A stretch of 64,000 nucleotides of DNA. Origin: an uncultured Christensenellaceae bacterium. GTDB lineage: Bacteria > Bacillota > Clostridia > Christensenellales > UBA3700. A program made the translations under genes and the position numbers. Under the pieces are notes generated by a model. It searched no databases, was not told where the DNA came from, and saw nothing but the letters and a program-made list of their open reading frames with translations. Location: NCBI GenBank assembly GCA_910588015.1, contig CAJUOK010000007.1:8296-72295 (forward strand). The letters run 5' to 3'. Of the stretch, positions 45,375 to 54,759 are shown in pieces. The stretch's first letter is position 1. The number at the start of each line of letters is the position of its first letter.

Positions 45375-45395
45375 ATTATTCCCCTCCTACGGCTT

Positions 45396-46406
45396 TTATT
45401 TGAAATTGATTACGTTGAGAATCTTTGCGAAATCAGCGTTGGTCTCCAAAAAATACATACCGCCCTTGGAGACTATTGTCGTCGGGTCGTCGACGACTTT
45501 GACTTTCATTTTCATAAACTTAGAAATATAATCGTCAAGTCCGGTAAGTTTCGCGCCGCCTCCGCACAACACTATGCCTTCGCTTACTATATCGTCGGTC
45601 AATGACTCGGGTATCTGGAACGACATATTATAGATAATATTGACAAGTTCCGCAATGTAAGGCTCTATGACGCTCAAAATTTCTTTGGACGTAATGACTT
45701 CGCTCTGCGTTTTTGCCGCTCCGACTTTTCTCACATTGACGCGCATAGACATATTGTTGGATTCATACATATTGCCCAGTTCTTTTTTTATCTTTTCCGC
45801 CAAAGAGAACGATATAGTACTGCTCATACTCATTATCATATAATCTGCAATGGCTTTGGTAAGCTTGTCTCCGCCTATATCCACGCAGCAACCCGTCACG
45901 ATACCTTCTTTGCCGACAATGGCAATCTCCGTTTTTGACGCGCCTATATCCACGATAAAATGTCCTCTGCCGTATCCCAACGCCCCTGCGACGGCAACGG
46001 GAGATTCCAACACGATGACTTCGCTTGCGCCTGCTTTGCGAAGCGCCTTTTCTATGTCTCTTTTTTCTGCCAAACCTACTCCGCAACCAACCATTACCAA
46101 AGCCTTGATTTTAGGCTTAATTAAAGTATTACTCGGTAAGCAACGCGAAATATAATCTTTCAACATACAAACGGCTGCTTTTTCGTTGGTAATCATACCA
46201 CCGTCCACGACGTTGATTGTTTGATATCCCTGCGACGGCGTCTTAAGGTATTTTTCCACTCCTTTTCCGCTCTCGACCAAAGTCATTTTATTATTTTTGG
46301 CAATGACAGTAACTCTTGATTCGTCGCTTACTATAAGTCCGCTGCCAACCTTGTGTATCGAGGTTGTCGCGCTTCCCAAATCAATCGCCAATCCTATCTC
46401 TTTCAT
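45396..46406 (-). CDS. MreB/Mbl-like actin-family protein
   Basis: 336 residues with actin-fold motifs: phosphate 1 loop AIDLGSATTSIH, phosphate 2 loop FIVDIGASKTEIAIV, and adenosine loop EGIVLCGGGAKLTGLDDYI. The sequence is divergent from MreB in its middle (NMSMRVNVRKVGAAK). It may polymerise and guide wall synthesis. Neighbours are maf upstream (as for mreB) but no mreC or mreD. Ribosome site GGGAGCACGCAT. Confidence 0.85.
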   Translation of the reverse strand: MKEIGLAIDLGSATTSIHKVGSGLIVSDESRVTVIAKNNKMTLVESGKGVEKYLKTPSQGYQTINVVDGGMITNEKAAVCMLKDYISRCLPSNTLIKPKIKALVMVGCGVGLAEKRDIEKALRKAGASEVIVLESPVAVAGALGYGRGHFIVDIGASKTEIAIVGKEGIVTGCCVDIGGDKLTKAIADYMIMSMSSTISFSLAEKIKKELGNMYESNNMSMRVNVRKVGAAKTQSEVITSKEILSVIEPYIAELVNIIYNMSFQIPESLTDDIVSEGIVLCGGGAKLTGLDDYISKFMKMKVKVVDDPTTIVSKGGMYFLETNADFAKILNVINFK

Positions 46407-46425
46407 ATGCGTGCTCCCACTGTTA

Positions 46426-46977
46426 CTATATAATTTTTGTCAATTCTTCTCTTAATTTTTCAATAGGCAATCCTACTATATTGCTGTAACTGCCGTCATA
46501 ACTCTCCACAACTTCGCTATCTTGAATTCCATAGCCGCCTGCTTTATCAAACGGAGCGAAGTTTTTTATATAATCAAGCTTTTCTTTTTCGCTCAATTTT
46601 TTTAGCTTGACCGTAGACTTGTCATAGAAAATATGCGTTTTGCCATTATAATATATCGCAACTCCCGTATATACCGTATGCCTTTGTCCCGAAAGCTCGT
46701 CCAAAAACAGCTTTGCCTCTGCTTGGTCTTTTGGCTTCCCGTATATCATACCGCTTTTACAAACGACGGTATCCGCCGAAATTATAAGCGAATGAGGATA
46801 CTGCGCCGGCAACGTCGCCAACTTTATTGCCGCCAAATAACGACAGACGGCATACCCTCTTTTAAGGTCGCATTTTTCTTCGACGTTTTGAGGTAATACC
46901 GCAAAGTTGTCGAATATTTCTCCCAACAGTTGTTTTCTGCGCGGCGAGTTGGACGCCAATATAATATCCATCGTCAT
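46426..46977 (-). CDS. maf: Maf-type nucleoside triphosphate pyrophosphatase
   Basis: 183 residues from the ATG at 46977; an ATG two codons later is possible. ILASNSPRRKQLL is the substrate-binding loop, ISADTVVC has the catalytic Asp, and GGYGIQDSE is the third motif. It hydrolyses non-canonical or pyrimidine nucleotides such as dTTP. A longer frame start lies over the promoter and is rejected. The mreB-like gene follows after 19 bases. Confidence 0.92.
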   Translation of the reverse strand: MTMDIILASNSPRRKQLLGEIFDNFAVLPQNVEEKCDLKRGYAVCRYLAAIKLATLPAQYPHSLIISADTVVCKSGMIYGKPKDQAEAKLFLDELSGQRHTVYTGVAIYYNGKTHIFYDKSTVKLKKLSEKEKLDYIKNFAPFDKAGGYGIQDSEVVESYDGSYSNIVGLPIEKLREELTKII

Positions 46978-46986
46978 TCTCTTATT

Positions 46987-47015
46987 ATTGTAGCACAAAT
47001 CGATATATCTTTCAA
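46987..47015 (-). promoter_or_regulatory. Promoter with very short leader (maf)
   Basis: TTGAAA, 17-base spacer, extended -10 TGCTACAAT on the minus strand; the box ends nine bases before the ATG. Confidence 0.72.
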
Positions 47016-47059
47016 CATATTTTATAATATATTGCCATAGCCTCTTTTAAGCAAAATAC

Positions 47060-47083
47060 AAGACGGTAAAATTTTACCGCCTT
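47060..47083 (-). terminator. Terminator of the ppx gene
   Basis: AAGGCGGTAAAA / TTTTACCGTCTT on the minus strand, a near-perfect stem followed by GTATTTTGC, 18 bases after the stop. Confidence 0.65.
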
Positions 47084-47100
47084 GAACTTTTATCGACTGA

Positions 47101-48630
47101 TTATAAAATCTGCAAATTCTTTTTATAAGCCCTTCTGAAATCCTGTATTGCCGTCATTGCGTCTTTTATCTCCAACGAGCAGTCCTGTCCTTCGCTGTCC
47201 GTCTTCATAATTACGCTGTCTCCCAACACGTCGCAATCAATACCTTTTATAACGCTGGACATACTTCTGTCAAAGCTCTCTGCGATTCTGACAATCACGC
47301 CAAGTTTCAAAATTGCGTCAAAGTCCTCTTCCGTTATCATATCCTTATATCTCATAAACTCCACGGTGTTCAAATCGCCTTTGCGGTGCATCGACGCAAC
47401 AAACGCCGCCATTATCAAATCTTTGTGCGAAATACCGTATAGATTGGAATTAAGTATGACGTAGCTAGAATGTTTGTGATGGTCGTAATACTTTATTCTG
47501 TTGCCAGTATCGTGAAGCATTGCCGCCGTTCTCAAAACTTTGACGTAAGAGCGCGGCAATTTGTGCAACACTTTGAGCTGTTTGAACAACTGTATTGACA
47601 AATTGTATACTTGCTCCGCGTGCGCAATATTTTCACCGAAGAAATTAAGCAACGAATATATGCTGTGCCCCAAAACGTCGGAAATAGGCTTTTCATTAGT
47701 GGACGGAACGGCATATCTAAACATAGCGCCCTCTCTCAATCCGCTGCCCGAAATGACTATTTCGTCTACTCCAACGACGTTGATAAACGCGTTGATTGCC
47801 GCCAAAGCCGCGGGGAAAATATCTGCTCTCACGCTCGAAAGTCCCTTTATTTTCATAGTCTTGTCAAGCTCTAACGAGCGGATATTGTTGTATATGCTTG
47901 AAAATTCGCTTTTGCCGACGACGTAATTATGCGCCATTGACAACGGATATTTTTTGAGCATTCTGCTTATCTTTCCTATGTTTCTAAAAGAACCGCCGAC
48001 GCCTATAAGTCTTGTATCAGGCAAAACTTCTTTGAGCCAATCGAGTTTTTCCAGTTCTGAAGTAACGTATTTTTCTATCATCAAAGACTTATCCGCAGGC
48101 GAAAGACCGTCTTGCTTGACCATATCAGTCAACACAACGGAGCCAAACGGCAATGTCACGGTATTAAGTATGTTCTTTCTGTTGTAATAGATAAGCTGCG
48201 TACTGCCGCCTCCTATATCCATAATTATACCTCTTGGAATATCCATAGAGTTGATTACGCCTTGATATACGAGTTGAGCCTCTTCGTCGCTATTCAACAC
48301 CTTTAATTCTATACCTGTGCAAGCGTGCACTTCATCTAAAAAACTGCGTTGATTTTTTGCCCTTCTGACAGCCGCCGTGGCATACGCGTAAATACGGCTT
48401 ACGTTATTTGCGTCGCACAGCCGTCTGAACATCTTGAGAGTCTTGATAGTCTGCGCAATTCTGGCAGGCTGTAAAAAGCCGTCGATTTCCATATCCTGTG
48501 CAAGTCTGACCGTCTCCTTAATGTCGTCTACAACTTGAAAATAACCGCCTTTGAGTATATCCACCAATACCAACCTCGTTGAATTGGACCCCAAGTCGAT
48601 TATTGCAATTTTATCCATATCTTTTTCCAT
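47101..48630 (-). CDS. ppx: Ppx/GppA family exopolyphosphatase
   Basis: 509 residues. Actin-like fold with IAIIDLGSNSTRLVL and IMDIGGGSTQLIYYNRK; VISGSGLREGAMF near residue 295 closes the phosphatase core. The C-terminal 200 residues are an HD-type domain (TAAMLHDTGNRIKYYDHHKHSSYVI). It degrades polyphosphate or pppGpp. A second in-frame ATG at 48618 is an alternative start. Confidence 0.92.
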   Translation of the reverse strand: MEKDMDKIAIIDLGSNSTRLVLVDILKGGYFQVVDDIKETVRLAQDMEIDGFLQPARIAQTIKTLKMFRRLCDANNVSRIYAYATAAVRRAKNQRSFLDEVHACTGIELKVLNSDEEAQLVYQGVINSMDIPRGIIMDIGGGSTQLIYYNRKNILNTVTLPFGSVVLTDMVKQDGLSPADKSLMIEKYVTSELEKLDWLKEVLPDTRLIGVGGSFRNIGKISRMLKKYPLSMAHNYVVGKSEFSSIYNNIRSLELDKTMKIKGLSSVRADIFPAALAAINAFINVVGVDEIVISGSGLREGAMFRYAVPSTNEKPISDVLGHSIYSLLNFFGENIAHAEQVYNLSIQLFKQLKVLHKLPRSYVKVLRTAAMLHDTGNRIKYYDHHKHSSYVILNSNLYGISHKDLIMAAFVASMHRKGDLNTVEFMRYKDMITEEDFDAILKLGVIVRIAESFDRSMSSVIKGIDCDVLGDSVIMKTDSEGQDCSLEIKDAMTAIQDFRRAYKKNLQIL

Positions 48631-48669
48631 TAAAACACTTCCCTATACTGATAATTTATTTTCGCTGTC

Positions 48670-48698
48670 ATTATAACACAAGATTCGTCTTATTTCAA
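48670..48698 (-). promoter_or_regulatory. Promoter of ppx
   Basis: TTGAAA, 17-base spacer, extended -10 TGTTATAAT on the minus strand; the leader is about 33 bases. Confidence 0.78.
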
Positions 48699-48754
48699 TA
48701 CCAATTTTTGAAAAATTTGCATAAACAGCATAACGACTGAATATAATATTTATT

Positions 48755-49234
48755 TTATCCGGCAAACTCGCTCTTGAGCTTGTCCGCATAAGCCGTAAGA
48801 TATGCTTTTATTTCGTCCATAGCGCGCCTGTATTTGTCTTGGTCTTTTATCAATACGGGGTCGGGAATAGGTTTGTACTTACCCGTTGCCAAAACGCTGA
48901 GGAGAGCAAACTTCTTTGCATATTTAAGAGGAAGAAAAAATTTATTTGATTTTGTCATACCGATAATAATATCGGCTTCTTCAAAATACGCTTTTCCCTT
49001 GCCGTATTTGAAAGTCGGCGTATGCGCGAGTACGTATTCTTTTTCAAAGCCTTCGTCCGTCAAAACTTTGACTGCTTTTGAATTTATTTTAAAAGACTTG
49101 TTAAAAACCGCGGAGCTCTTAATCCAATCGATATTTTTCGATAGCGTTTCGTCCTCTTCGACTATCTTTCTAAAAACGTATTCGCAATACGGAGAACGGC
49201 ATATATTGGACATACAGATAAATAATATTTTCAT
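48755..49234 (-). CDS. Low-molecular-weight protein tyrosine phosphatase
   Basis: 159 residues from the ATG at 49234. P-loop CMSNICRSP with Cys7, Ile11 and Arg13; general acid Asp in PIPDPVL. Ile at position 11 fits tyrosine rather than arginine phosphatases, in contrast with the paralogue at 31858-32316. A longer frame beginning at 49252 would start over the promoter and is rejected. The mRNA is probably leaderless. Confidence 0.85.
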   Translation of the reverse strand: MKILFICMSNICRSPYCEYVFRKIVEEDETLSKNIDWIKSSAVFNKSFKINSKAVKVLTDEGFEKEYVLAHTPTFKYGKGKAYFEEADIIIGMTKSNKFFLPLKYAKKFALLSVLATGKYKPIPDPVLIKDQDKYRRAMDEIKAYLTAYADKLKSEFAG

Positions 49235-49240
49235 AGTTAT

Positions 49241-49269
49241 ATTGTAGCACAAGCAACTTACAATTACAA
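49241..49269 (-). promoter_or_regulatory. Promoter, probable leaderless start (tyrosine phosphatase)
   Basis: TTGTAA, 17-base spacer, extended -10 TGCTACAAT on the minus strand, ending six bases before the ATG. Confidence 0.78.
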
Positions 49270-49297
49270 TAGTATTTTAAAAATATAACTATTTAAT

Positions 49298-49331
49298 ATA
49301 AAACGGAACGCATAAATGCATCCCGTTTTAT
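49298..49331 (-). terminator. Terminator of the condensation-like gene
   Basis: ATAAAACGG / CCGTTTTAT stem with a 16-base loop, followed by an A/T-rich tract on the minus strand. Confidence 0.55.
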
Positions 49332-49354
49332 CAATAAAATTTAACTTCTTATTT

Positions 49355-50638
49355 TCATTCAGCTTTTATAAAATCCTTCAGTTCTTTTTCGACTGCGTCT
49401 AGCAAGTCGATAATCCTGCGTTCGTCTTCGTCAGAACACTTTTGCGCAATGCAAAGAGTTGTAATTCCCTTGAACGTTGTGGTCGTAAGCTGAATATAGG
49501 GTTTGAATTTTGTCGCTCCCGTTATAAAAGTATCTATGCATTTAAGATTGTCCAACTCAACGTAGTCGTCGGGTATAATTCCGATATTCGACATTCCTAT
49601 CAAAGGATTTTCATATCCTATTTTTATTGCAAACTCCGCAATTGAATATGGAAACAGCTTAAAAGCCAACGCCAAAAGCGGTATTCCGTACAAACCGCAA
49701 AATTTATCGTTCTTCGATTTCTCGTTTTGCTCCGCGACTATGCGCAACGTATCGCAAAAATCATCTCCCAATTCGTCAATAACGCAAGGCATAAATCCAG
49801 TGAGATTGGTAATTTCTTCCGAACTTGCAGATTTGATATGGTCGCGCAAATTTTTCATACTCGTAACAACTATTCTCTTGTCGTCGGTAGACGCCAAACG
49901 CGTTGATATAGCCCTTGCGTAAGCCGTCATAAATACGTCGTTGAGAGTAGCGTCGTATTCTTTACCTTTGGCTTTTAACGCTATTACCGTCTCTTGAGAG
50001 AGCCGCTTAAAATTAAATCTTGTACTGCAGTCTTTGTCGTCTGTAAAATCAAACTTATTTTTTATACCGGTACGCGAGACGTTCTTGTATAACTTTTTAG
50101 CTTCTTCAGCCTCTTCTTCGCTCATATCCTTATAAATCTGCGAATAGCTTCTGGTGCCTTCTTTGAGCTCGAGCGTCGAAATATCTCTGCCTCTCGCCAA
50201 AAGATTGTAGCCTTCGACTATCTTTCCGATGAAGTATTTGAAATCTGCTCCGTCCAAACACATATGGTTGACAAGCACGGATATTGCGCTGTTGCCTCTG
50301 CAATAATGAACGGTAATCTCAAATTGAAGTTTGGCTTTATAGCTTAGCTCTTTTGCCAACGCCGACAAAACGCTCTTTTGTAAATCGTCGCATATGACGC
50401 TGTTTGCCATTTCTTCCAAAGTATAGTCCTCGTTGACGTCCCAATGCGGGTCTATTGCGCTGCTTTTGAAAGTTGACCTTAATATAGGAAAATGCGTTAC
50501 CACGCAATAGACCGACTTGCGCAATAAATCGATGTCGATTTCGCCCTCGTATACTACCGAAGCGTGAATCATTCTGTCATAATAATTCCTAAAGATATAT
50601 TGAACTTTATCCCAAAGTTCAGCCTTTAACTTTTCCAT
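49355..50638 (-). CDS. Condensation-domain/acyltransferase superfamily protein
   Basis: 427 residues. NHMCLDGADFKYF near residue 140 is an HxxxDG motif, as in condensation domains, alcohol acetyltransferases and wax-ester-type enzymes. ATLNDVFMTAYARAI near residue 230 and the C-terminal sheet (YIQLTTTTFKGITTLCI) fit the two-lobed CoA-dependent acyltransferase fold. No carrier protein or synthetase is nearby, so a stand-alone lipid or alcohol acyltransferase is more likely than peptide synthesis. Ribosome site AGAGGGAATT. Confidence 0.75.
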   Translation of the reverse strand: MEKLKAELWDKVQYIFRNYYDRMIHASVVYEGEIDIDLLRKSVYCVVTHFPILRSTFKSSAIDPHWDVNEDYTLEEMANSVICDDLQKSVLSALAKELSYKAKLQFEITVHYCRGNSAISVLVNHMCLDGADFKYFIGKIVEGYNLLARGRDISTLELKEGTRSYSQIYKDMSEEEAEEAKKLYKNVSRTGIKNKFDFTDDKDCSTRFNFKRLSQETVIALKAKGKEYDATLNDVFMTAYARAISTRLASTDDKRIVVTSMKNLRDHIKSASSEEITNLTGFMPCVIDELGDDFCDTLRIVAEQNEKSKNDKFCGLYGIPLLALAFKLFPYSIAEFAIKIGYENPLIGMSNIGIIPDDYVELDNLKCIDTFITGATKFKPYIQLTTTTFKGITTLCIAQKCSDEDERRIIDLLDAVEKELKDFIKAE

Positions 50639-50828
50639 AATTCCCTCTGCAAACGGCGTAAAATATAAATCGCGCCGTCCAATTTTTTCATTCCCGTTAG
50701 GTCAAGTATATACAAACAAACGACAATTTACAATTATTTTTTATGTGAATATTGCTAAATTTATGTTGAATTTACATTAAAAACCAAAGTCAAGAAGCTT
50801 TATTACTTAAACATAATACCAATAAAAA

Positions 50829-50849
50829 AGAGAGACATTAAGCCTCTCT
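50829..50849 (-). terminator. Terminator of the lipid kinase gene
   Basis: AGAGAG / CTCTCT hairpin followed by TTTTTTATT on the minus strand, 12 bases after the stop. Confidence 0.65.
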
Positions 50850-50860
50850 ATAAAAACTCT

Positions 50861-51775
50861 TTATTTCTCGCAAAAGCTTTTTGGCACTATGAATCTTAAA
50901 GCGTTTTGAATAACGTTGACTTCAAAGCTGTCGCCAGATACCACTTCTCCGTCCAAACTTATCATAAAGTTTTTCTGTCCTCCGACGATTTCAACCTTTT
51001 TACATCTTTTATAATTGATATACGGCGCAAGTTTTGGCATATCGAGATAATCGCCGCGTTTATAATGTTTCATAAATTTGAGAAATTTAAATATCGACAC
51101 CGGCTTAATACAGCACACTTCCATAAATCCGTCGTTGTTGACAGACCTAGGCGCGCATTTATAAGACCCTCCGACATATTTTCCGTTGACGCAAGTGCAA
51201 ATCAATATGCTGTCTTTATTCATCTCCTCTCCGTCGCCTATGACTTTGCATTTCGTCTTCAAAGCAGTGAACAGCGCGTAGAGTACGGCGGTGTTATACG
51301 CATTTTTTCCGCCGATAATTTTTTTGGACTTAACTTCGCTCATCTTCTTGGCGACAGCGCTGTCCAAACCGAAATGACACGCGTTGACGGCGTATCTGTC
51401 TCCAACTTGAATAATATCTATCTTTGTTTCTTTGCCGTTGATTAAATTATCTAAATTCAAAAATTCGTCTTTATGACCGTAATATTTTATGTAATCGTTG
51501 CCGCTTCCGCTAGGATACACAGCCAATATTGCATTGGGATGTCCGACCATTCCGCTTGCCACTTCGTTGAGCGTACCGTCTCCGCCGCACGAATAAAAAA
51601 CTATATCTTCGCTGCTTTCTTCGCATCTCTGCGAAACGTAACGCGTGGCGTCTCCCTTTGACTTTGTGACGTATATCTCGTAGTCAAAATCTTCTCTTCC
51701 CGCAAGTTTAGACTCAATATCCGATAATGCGTTTTTTATCCCCGCAGTCGGATTTACAATAAAAATATTCTTCAT
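50861..51775 (-). CDS. Diacylglycerol kinase family lipid kinase (YegS/BmrU-like)
   Basis: 304 residues from the ATG at 51775; a GTG two codons upstream is possible. IVNPTAGIKNALS is the N-terminal signature, SCGGDGTLNEVASGM the GGDGT nucleotide loop and VYPSGSGNDYIKYYG the third motif. It phosphorylates diacylglycerol or a related lipid at the membrane surface. Single-gene unit. Confidence 0.92.
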   Translation of the reverse strand: MKNIFIVNPTAGIKNALSDIESKLAGREDFDYEIYVTKSKGDATRYVSQRCEESSEDIVFYSCGGDGTLNEVASGMVGHPNAILAVYPSGSGNDYIKYYGHKDEFLNLDNLINGKETKIDIIQVGDRYAVNACHFGLDSAVAKKMSEVKSKKIIGGKNAYNTAVLYALFTALKTKCKVIGDGEEMNKDSILICTCVNGKYVGGSYKCAPRSVNNDGFMEVCCIKPVSIFKFLKFMKHYKRGDYLDMPKLAPYINYKRCKKVEIVGGQKNFMISLDGEVVSGDSFEVNVIQNALRFIVPKSFCEK

Positions 51776-51814
51776 ATACACTTTTTCCGTTAATTAGGGC
51801 TTATTGCCGTTAAT

Positions 51815-51844
51815 ATTATGCATTAATATCAATAAATATGTCAA
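51815..51844 (-). promoter_or_regulatory. Promoter of the lipid kinase gene
   Basis: Exact -35 TTGACA, 18-base spacer, CATAAT on the minus strand, starting just after the terminator of the preceding unit. Confidence 0.6.
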
Positions 51845-51846
51845 CA

Positions 51847-51884
51847 AAATATCCGCATAAACTATGCAGATTATGCGGATATTT
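51847..51884 (-). terminator. Terminator after the LURP-one-like gene
   Basis: AAATATCCGCATAA / TTATGCGGATATTT, 14 perfect pairs with a ten-base loop. Confidence 0.75.
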
Positions 51885-51978
51885 AACTTATGATTATCAA
51901 TACTGTCTTATATATACTATTATATATAATCATATGTGATTTTTAAATTTAATTATCAATATTTTATTTTGTTTGGAA

Positions 51979-52446
51979 TTAATGACCTTCTCTTTCGGCG
52001 TCGATAGCCAATACTATCATCAATACCAAAAGAGCGTCTTTTGGGTCTACTATATCCAACACGTAATGGTCTGTCATATGCCACAATTCTTTTTTCATAG
52101 ACGCAACAAGCGCGTTGTCTGCATCGACAATGGAATAATTCCATCCCAAAATATTGCCGTCGATTTTCCAATTGTTGCAATCAACTTTGAACTTTTGCGT
52201 AAAGAAGGTAAACTTTTTCTTTACTCTGCCCACTTCTTCCTCGCCGACAAAAAGCCTAAACTGAGGTAAAATATCAAAAAATTTGGATTTGAGCGCAGCA
52301 ATCTTATTACCCTGACTGTCGTATATGTCAAATCTTTTGGGCACTCTTATTCTGCCCTGAATCTTGTACGCTATCGCGCCGCTTTCGTCGTACACCTCGT
52401 ACTTGCCTGCCAATGACATCATTTTTTGTTTAAACGTCAAAATCAT
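51979..52446 (-). CDS. LURP-one-related (DUF567) family protein
   Basis: 155 residues. The repeated strand pattern (KYEVYDESGAIAYKIQGRI, FDIYDSQGNKIAALKSK, YSIVDADNALVASMKKE) and a C-terminal hydrophobic helix (ALLVLMIVLAIDAE) fit the Tubby-like LURP-one fold. Function in bacteria is unknown; a membrane-tethered lipid-binding role has been suggested for the fold. It follows the PHP gene by 27 bases. Confidence 0.85.
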   Translation of the reverse strand: MILTFKQKMMSLAGKYEVYDESGAIAYKIQGRIRVPKRFDIYDSQGNKIAALKSKFFDILPQFRLFVGEEEVGRVKKKFTFFTQKFKVDCNNWKIDGNILGWNYSIVDADNALVASMKKELWHMTDHYVLDIVDPKDALLVLMIVLAIDAEREGH

Positions 52447-52473
52447 TTTTCACTTCTCCTTATAATAAAACGT

Positions 52474-53289
52474 TTATTTTTTTATTCCTAACCTTGACGA
52501 CGTAAATCCGTCAAGTTTGAAATCAACGCTTGCCAGCTCAACATTTCTGTTTTCGCCGTGATAATCTGTTCCTCCTGTCGCAATTATTTTATGTTTTTTT
52601 GCTATCATTGTCAACGTATTAATAGTAGTTTTATCGTGCGTAGGATAGAATGCTTCGATACCGCCGAGACCGTACGGCTTCAAACCTTGGACCAACGACT
52701 CCAATCTGTTTTGCTGTAAAAACCTAAGCGGATGCGCTATTACGGCAAGACCTCCCGCGTTTTTTATCAATTGAACTCCTTGAAGCGGAGTAATACGCTG
52801 AGACGGATAATAAGCCTTTCCGTTGCTGCCTAAGTATTTATCAAACGCCTCGGGTATCGAAGTAACGTATCCTTTTGCAAGCATAAGCTTGGCAATATGC
52901 AATCGACCGACGCTCGCGCTGTCAGTGGGAAGCATATCCCTGTCAAGTTTTATACCCAAATCGTAAAGTCTATTGAGAATAAGTTCTGCTCTCTCCTTAC
53001 GTTTACGCTCGAAATAATGTATTTTTTCCGCAAGCTCACAATTCGACGCGTCGAAACCGTAACCCAAAATATGAATTTCGTGAGTGGAAAACGTCGACAG
53101 CTCCACACCGTCAATATATTGTATTCCCTTGCCAGCGGCATATTCTTTTGCCTCAAAATTAGCTTTGATACAATCGTGGTCGGTAATGGAAAGACAATTG
53201 ACGCCAAGTCTTTCCGCCTTGTCGACAATAGCCTTGGGAGCGTCCGTTCCGTCGCTCAATATACTGTGCGTATGCAAATCAATCTTCAT
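52474..53289 (-). CDS. PHP domain phosphoesterase (YciV/TrpH-like)
   Basis: 271 residues. Metal ligands appear in order: IDLHTHSILSDGT, SITDHDC, GVELST, VIAHPLR and GGTDYHGEN. This set matches the YciV/TrpH group, which includes 5'-3' exonucleases acting on RNA ends (RNase AM) and 3',5'-bisphosphate phosphatases. The start overlaps the rmuC stop by 11 bases. Confidence 0.9.
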   Translation of the reverse strand: MKIDLHTHSILSDGTDAPKAIVDKAERLGVNCLSITDHDCIKANFEAKEYAAGKGIQYIDGVELSTFSTHEIHILGYGFDASNCELAEKIHYFERKRKERAELILNRLYDLGIKLDRDMLPTDSASVGRLHIAKLMLAKGYVTSIPEAFDKYLGSNGKAYYPSQRITPLQGVQLIKNAGGLAVIAHPLRFLQQNRLESLVQGLKPYGLGGIEAFYPTHDKTTINTLTMIAKKHKIIATGGTDYHGENRNVELASVDFKLDGFTSSRLGIKK

Positions 53290-54757
53290 CTGCCACCTGT
53301 TCGTCTTCGTTCAAAGCGCTTGCCACCATCATTTGCTCTTCGTCTTGCGGGAGCTCGCCTCCCACTTTGGCAAGTCTTTTGCTTATGCGCTCGTTTTGTT
53401 TTTCTACGTCCTCAATCGTATCTACTACTTTTACTGCGTTTTTCTTTATAGAAGCTACCAAATTGCCGTACTTGGCGAAGTCTTTTTGGAACTGCGTCAG
53501 CGCCTTGGCAATTTCTCCGCTTCTTTTTTGTATCTTAAGCGTGGTAAAGCCTATCTGCAAACTATTGAGCAGCGCAGTAATAGTCGTCGGTCCGCATACC
53601 GTTACGTTGAATTCGTTTTGCAATTGAGTAGTCAAAACCGTGTTTTTTGCTATCTCGGCATAAAGTCCTTCGCTTGGCAGATACATTATGGCAAACCTCG
53701 TGGTAACGGGTATTTGAATATATTTTGACGAAATACTCTTGGCTTCGCGTTTTATTTCGTCGACGAGTTCTTTTCTGGCTTTTTCGGTTTTTTCGGAATC
53801 TCCTTCTTCGCTGACGTTGACCAAATTGACGTATCTGTCGAGCGGAAATTTGGAGTCTATAGGCAAATACACTTTATCTTCGCCTTGCCCCGGCATTACA
53901 ATTGCGAAATCCACTGCTACTTGGGATTTTTTGGACAGTCTGAATTGAGAGTGATACTGCTCGGGAGAAAGAATTTGGTCGAGAAGACTTTCCAAAGCGA
54001 CTTCGCCCCAACCTCCTCTTGTCTTTACGTTGTTGAACATCTTGTTGAGATTGCCTACTTTCGCCGTCAAATCTCTCATTTCTCCAAAGCCTTGCTGAAC
54101 GCGCGATAAAGAATCGTTCACCATCTCAAACGCGCCCTTAATCCTCTTGTCCAACGTCTCGGTGAGTTTCTCGTCGACAGTCTCCCTTATTTTTTGCAAC
54201 TGCGCTTCGTTGTTATTACGTACGCTTTCAAGTTGAGTCTTATTGTCCTCGCGTACTTCTTTCAACGAAACTTTGAGTTCGTTGGCTATCTTATCGAGAG
54301 AACTGTCTATAGATTTGACGGAAAAACTCAAAGTGTCCTGCATATCTCTTTTGAGAACGCCCAACGACTCGCCTGTGTTTTTGCTCATATCCGCGACGGC
54401 AGACCTCATCTCCAATCGAATATCACCCAACGTCTCCTTGATATTTTTTAGATTCTCGTCCAACGCATTCTTAAATGAGTTCAAATAAAGCTCTAGCATT
54501 GGAGCAAGAGACGCATTTGAAGCGTTTATCGAATTTATCAAAGCAGAAGTCAACGTCTCTCTTTCTCGCGTTGTGTGTTCGTTGATTATGTTCTTTACTT
54601 CGTTAAGGTTATTGTTGAACGTCTCAAGTTCTGCTATTACGTCTTGCGAACTATCGCCGTTTTTACTCTTTTTTCTCGACGAAATTATATTTGCGACGCC
54701 TAATACTATACCTATCGCCGACAATATTATTAAAATTATCAATAACGCTATTTCCAT
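53279..54757 (-). CDS. rmuC: DNA recombination protein RmuC
   Basis: 492 residues. One N-terminal membrane helix (IALLIILIILSAIGIVLGVANI), a long coiled coil (about 45-230), then the RmuC domain with RGGWGEVALESLLDQIL, DSKFPLDRYVNLV and AIMYLPSEGLYAEI, a nuclease-like core. It limits DNA inversions and acts on DNA ends in other bacteria. Ribosome site CGGAGAATAATA. Two bases after the cca stop. Confidence 0.95.
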   Translation of the reverse strand: MEIALLIILIILSAIGIVLGVANIISSRKKSKNGDSSQDVIAELETFNNNLNEVKNIINEHTTRERETLTSALINSINASNASLAPMLELYLNSFKNALDENLKNIKETLGDIRLEMRSAVADMSKNTGESLGVLKRDMQDTLSFSVKSIDSSLDKIANELKVSLKEVREDNKTQLESVRNNNEAQLQKIRETVDEKLTETLDKRIKGAFEMVNDSLSRVQQGFGEMRDLTAKVGNLNKMFNNVKTRGGWGEVALESLLDQILSPEQYHSQFRLSKKSQVAVDFAIVMPGQGEDKVYLPIDSKFPLDRYVNLVNVSEEGDSEKTEKARKELVDEIKREAKSISSKYIQIPVTTRFAIMYLPSEGLYAEIAKNTVLTTQLQNEFNVTVCGPTTITALLNSLQIGFTTLKIQKRSGEIAKALTQFQKDFAKYGNLVASIKKNAVKVVDTIEDVEKQNERISKRLAKVGGELPQDEEQMMVASALNEDEQVADED

Positions 54758-54759
54758 TA

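Noticed and set aside
49355..50638. Nonribosomal peptide synthetase module
   Set aside because: Only a condensation-like fold is present, with no adenylation or carrier domain nearby.
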